Assembly: GCF_014805685.1 (NCBI RefSeq)
Contig: NC_060890.1
Location: 17,888,000-17,951,999, forward strand
Reading direction: 5' to 3'
Source of the DNA: Silurus meridionalis
Lineage: Eukaryota; Chordata; Actinopteri; Siluriformes; Siluridae
DNA: 64,000 bases
Shown here piece by piece: positions 63,550 to 64,000 of the stretch (the stretch's first letter is position 1; every line of letters begins with the position of its first letter). Under the pieces are notes generated by a model, which did no database searches, was not told where the DNA came from, and saw only the letters and a program-made list of their open reading frames with translations. Position numbers and translations under genes: made by a program.

Positions 63550-64000
63550 GTAGGTCCCGTTTCTTAACATATACACTTTCTGGCCAAATATGAAGGGACA
63601 ACTGTTCACCACACTCATACATACATTTATAAACATCCTGTTCCAGATTTTCTCTGCTTCAAATTCTTTTTTGGTATTTATAGAAATTAAGTCAGGAAAA
63701 AAAAACTCTGCCACTAGGTGGAGACCTTGAACCAAAAACAAATTTGAGAACACTAACAGAAGCTGTATGAACTTTTAGGTGCTTATGACATAAAATTTGC
63801 AGTGCTTGTAAATATTACAAGTCACAAGATATCCTAAGGCTATCCTAAAATATCCACTGAACACTTAAATTCATTTATGCGATATTGAAAAAATTAGCTA
63901 GTTGTACTTTCTGAGCCAAGCTTGAGGATCATTTTGAGAAAACATAACTGCCCGGTTCAAGAACTCCCAGTGTTTATTCAGCTGTGTTGTCTCTATCTAT
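63550..64000 (+). other. pigf: pigf intron 4, start
   Basis: Follows the donor GTAGGT at 63550. No further exon is recognisable before the window ends. Confidence 0.6.

Overview
The window is vertebrate nuclear DNA, almost certainly from a teleost fish. Its genes are split into short exons with GT/AG borders. The non-coding part is AT-rich and full of (CA)n, (TA)n and (GATA)n microsatellites, degenerate Tc1-like transposons, tRNA-headed SINE copies and 3' ends of non-LTR elements. The repeat families resemble those common in otophysan fish, and a catfish is plausible, but I cannot fix the species from sequence alone.

Five protein genes can be supported. On the minus strand lie a complete calmodulin gene (coding 2437-5746) and socs5, whose coding exon is 23485-25056, with a probable non-coding first exon and promoter near 41.1-41.7 kb. 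On the plus strand is a complete six-exon GTP cyclohydrolase I gene (51773-53958). Then come cript on the minus strand (56244-59862) and the first coding exons of pigf on the plus strand (61866-63549, running off the right edge). cript and pigf are head to head and probably share one promoter region.

The order calm - socs5 - gch - cript - pigf matches, as I remember it, the human 2p21 block (CALM2, SOCS5, CRIPT, PIGF), except that human has no GTP cyclohydrolase gene there. Human GCH1 lies beside SOCS4 on chromosome 14, which also carries CALM1. The simplest reading is that this gene is gch2, the fish pigment-cell paralogue, left by an ancient duplication of the whole block and lost in mammals. 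Its promoter has a TATA box and two CACATG/CATGTG E-boxes inside a short duplicated segment, the kind of site MITF-family factors bind.

Layout: 0-6 kb calmodulin and promoter; 6-19 kb gene-poor, with SINE and Tc1 debris, TA tracts and a palindrome; 19-25 kb socs5 3' region and coding exon; 25-41 kb the inferred socs5 intron, packed with nested transposons (Tc1-like, a hAT BED-finger relic, a pogo-like element, LINE ends); 41-42 kb CpG-richer promoter; 42-51.6 kb gene-poor; 51.6-54.6 kb gch; 54.7-55.0 kb a minisatellite; 56-60 kb cript, with a solo LTR and a nested insertion in intron 1; 60.3-64 kb pigf. I see no bacterial-type operon, CRISPR array or phage. The most interesting points are the gch2/2p21 linkage, the solo LTR with an intact target duplication, and a nested insertion whose pre-insertion structure can be read from a second copy in the window.
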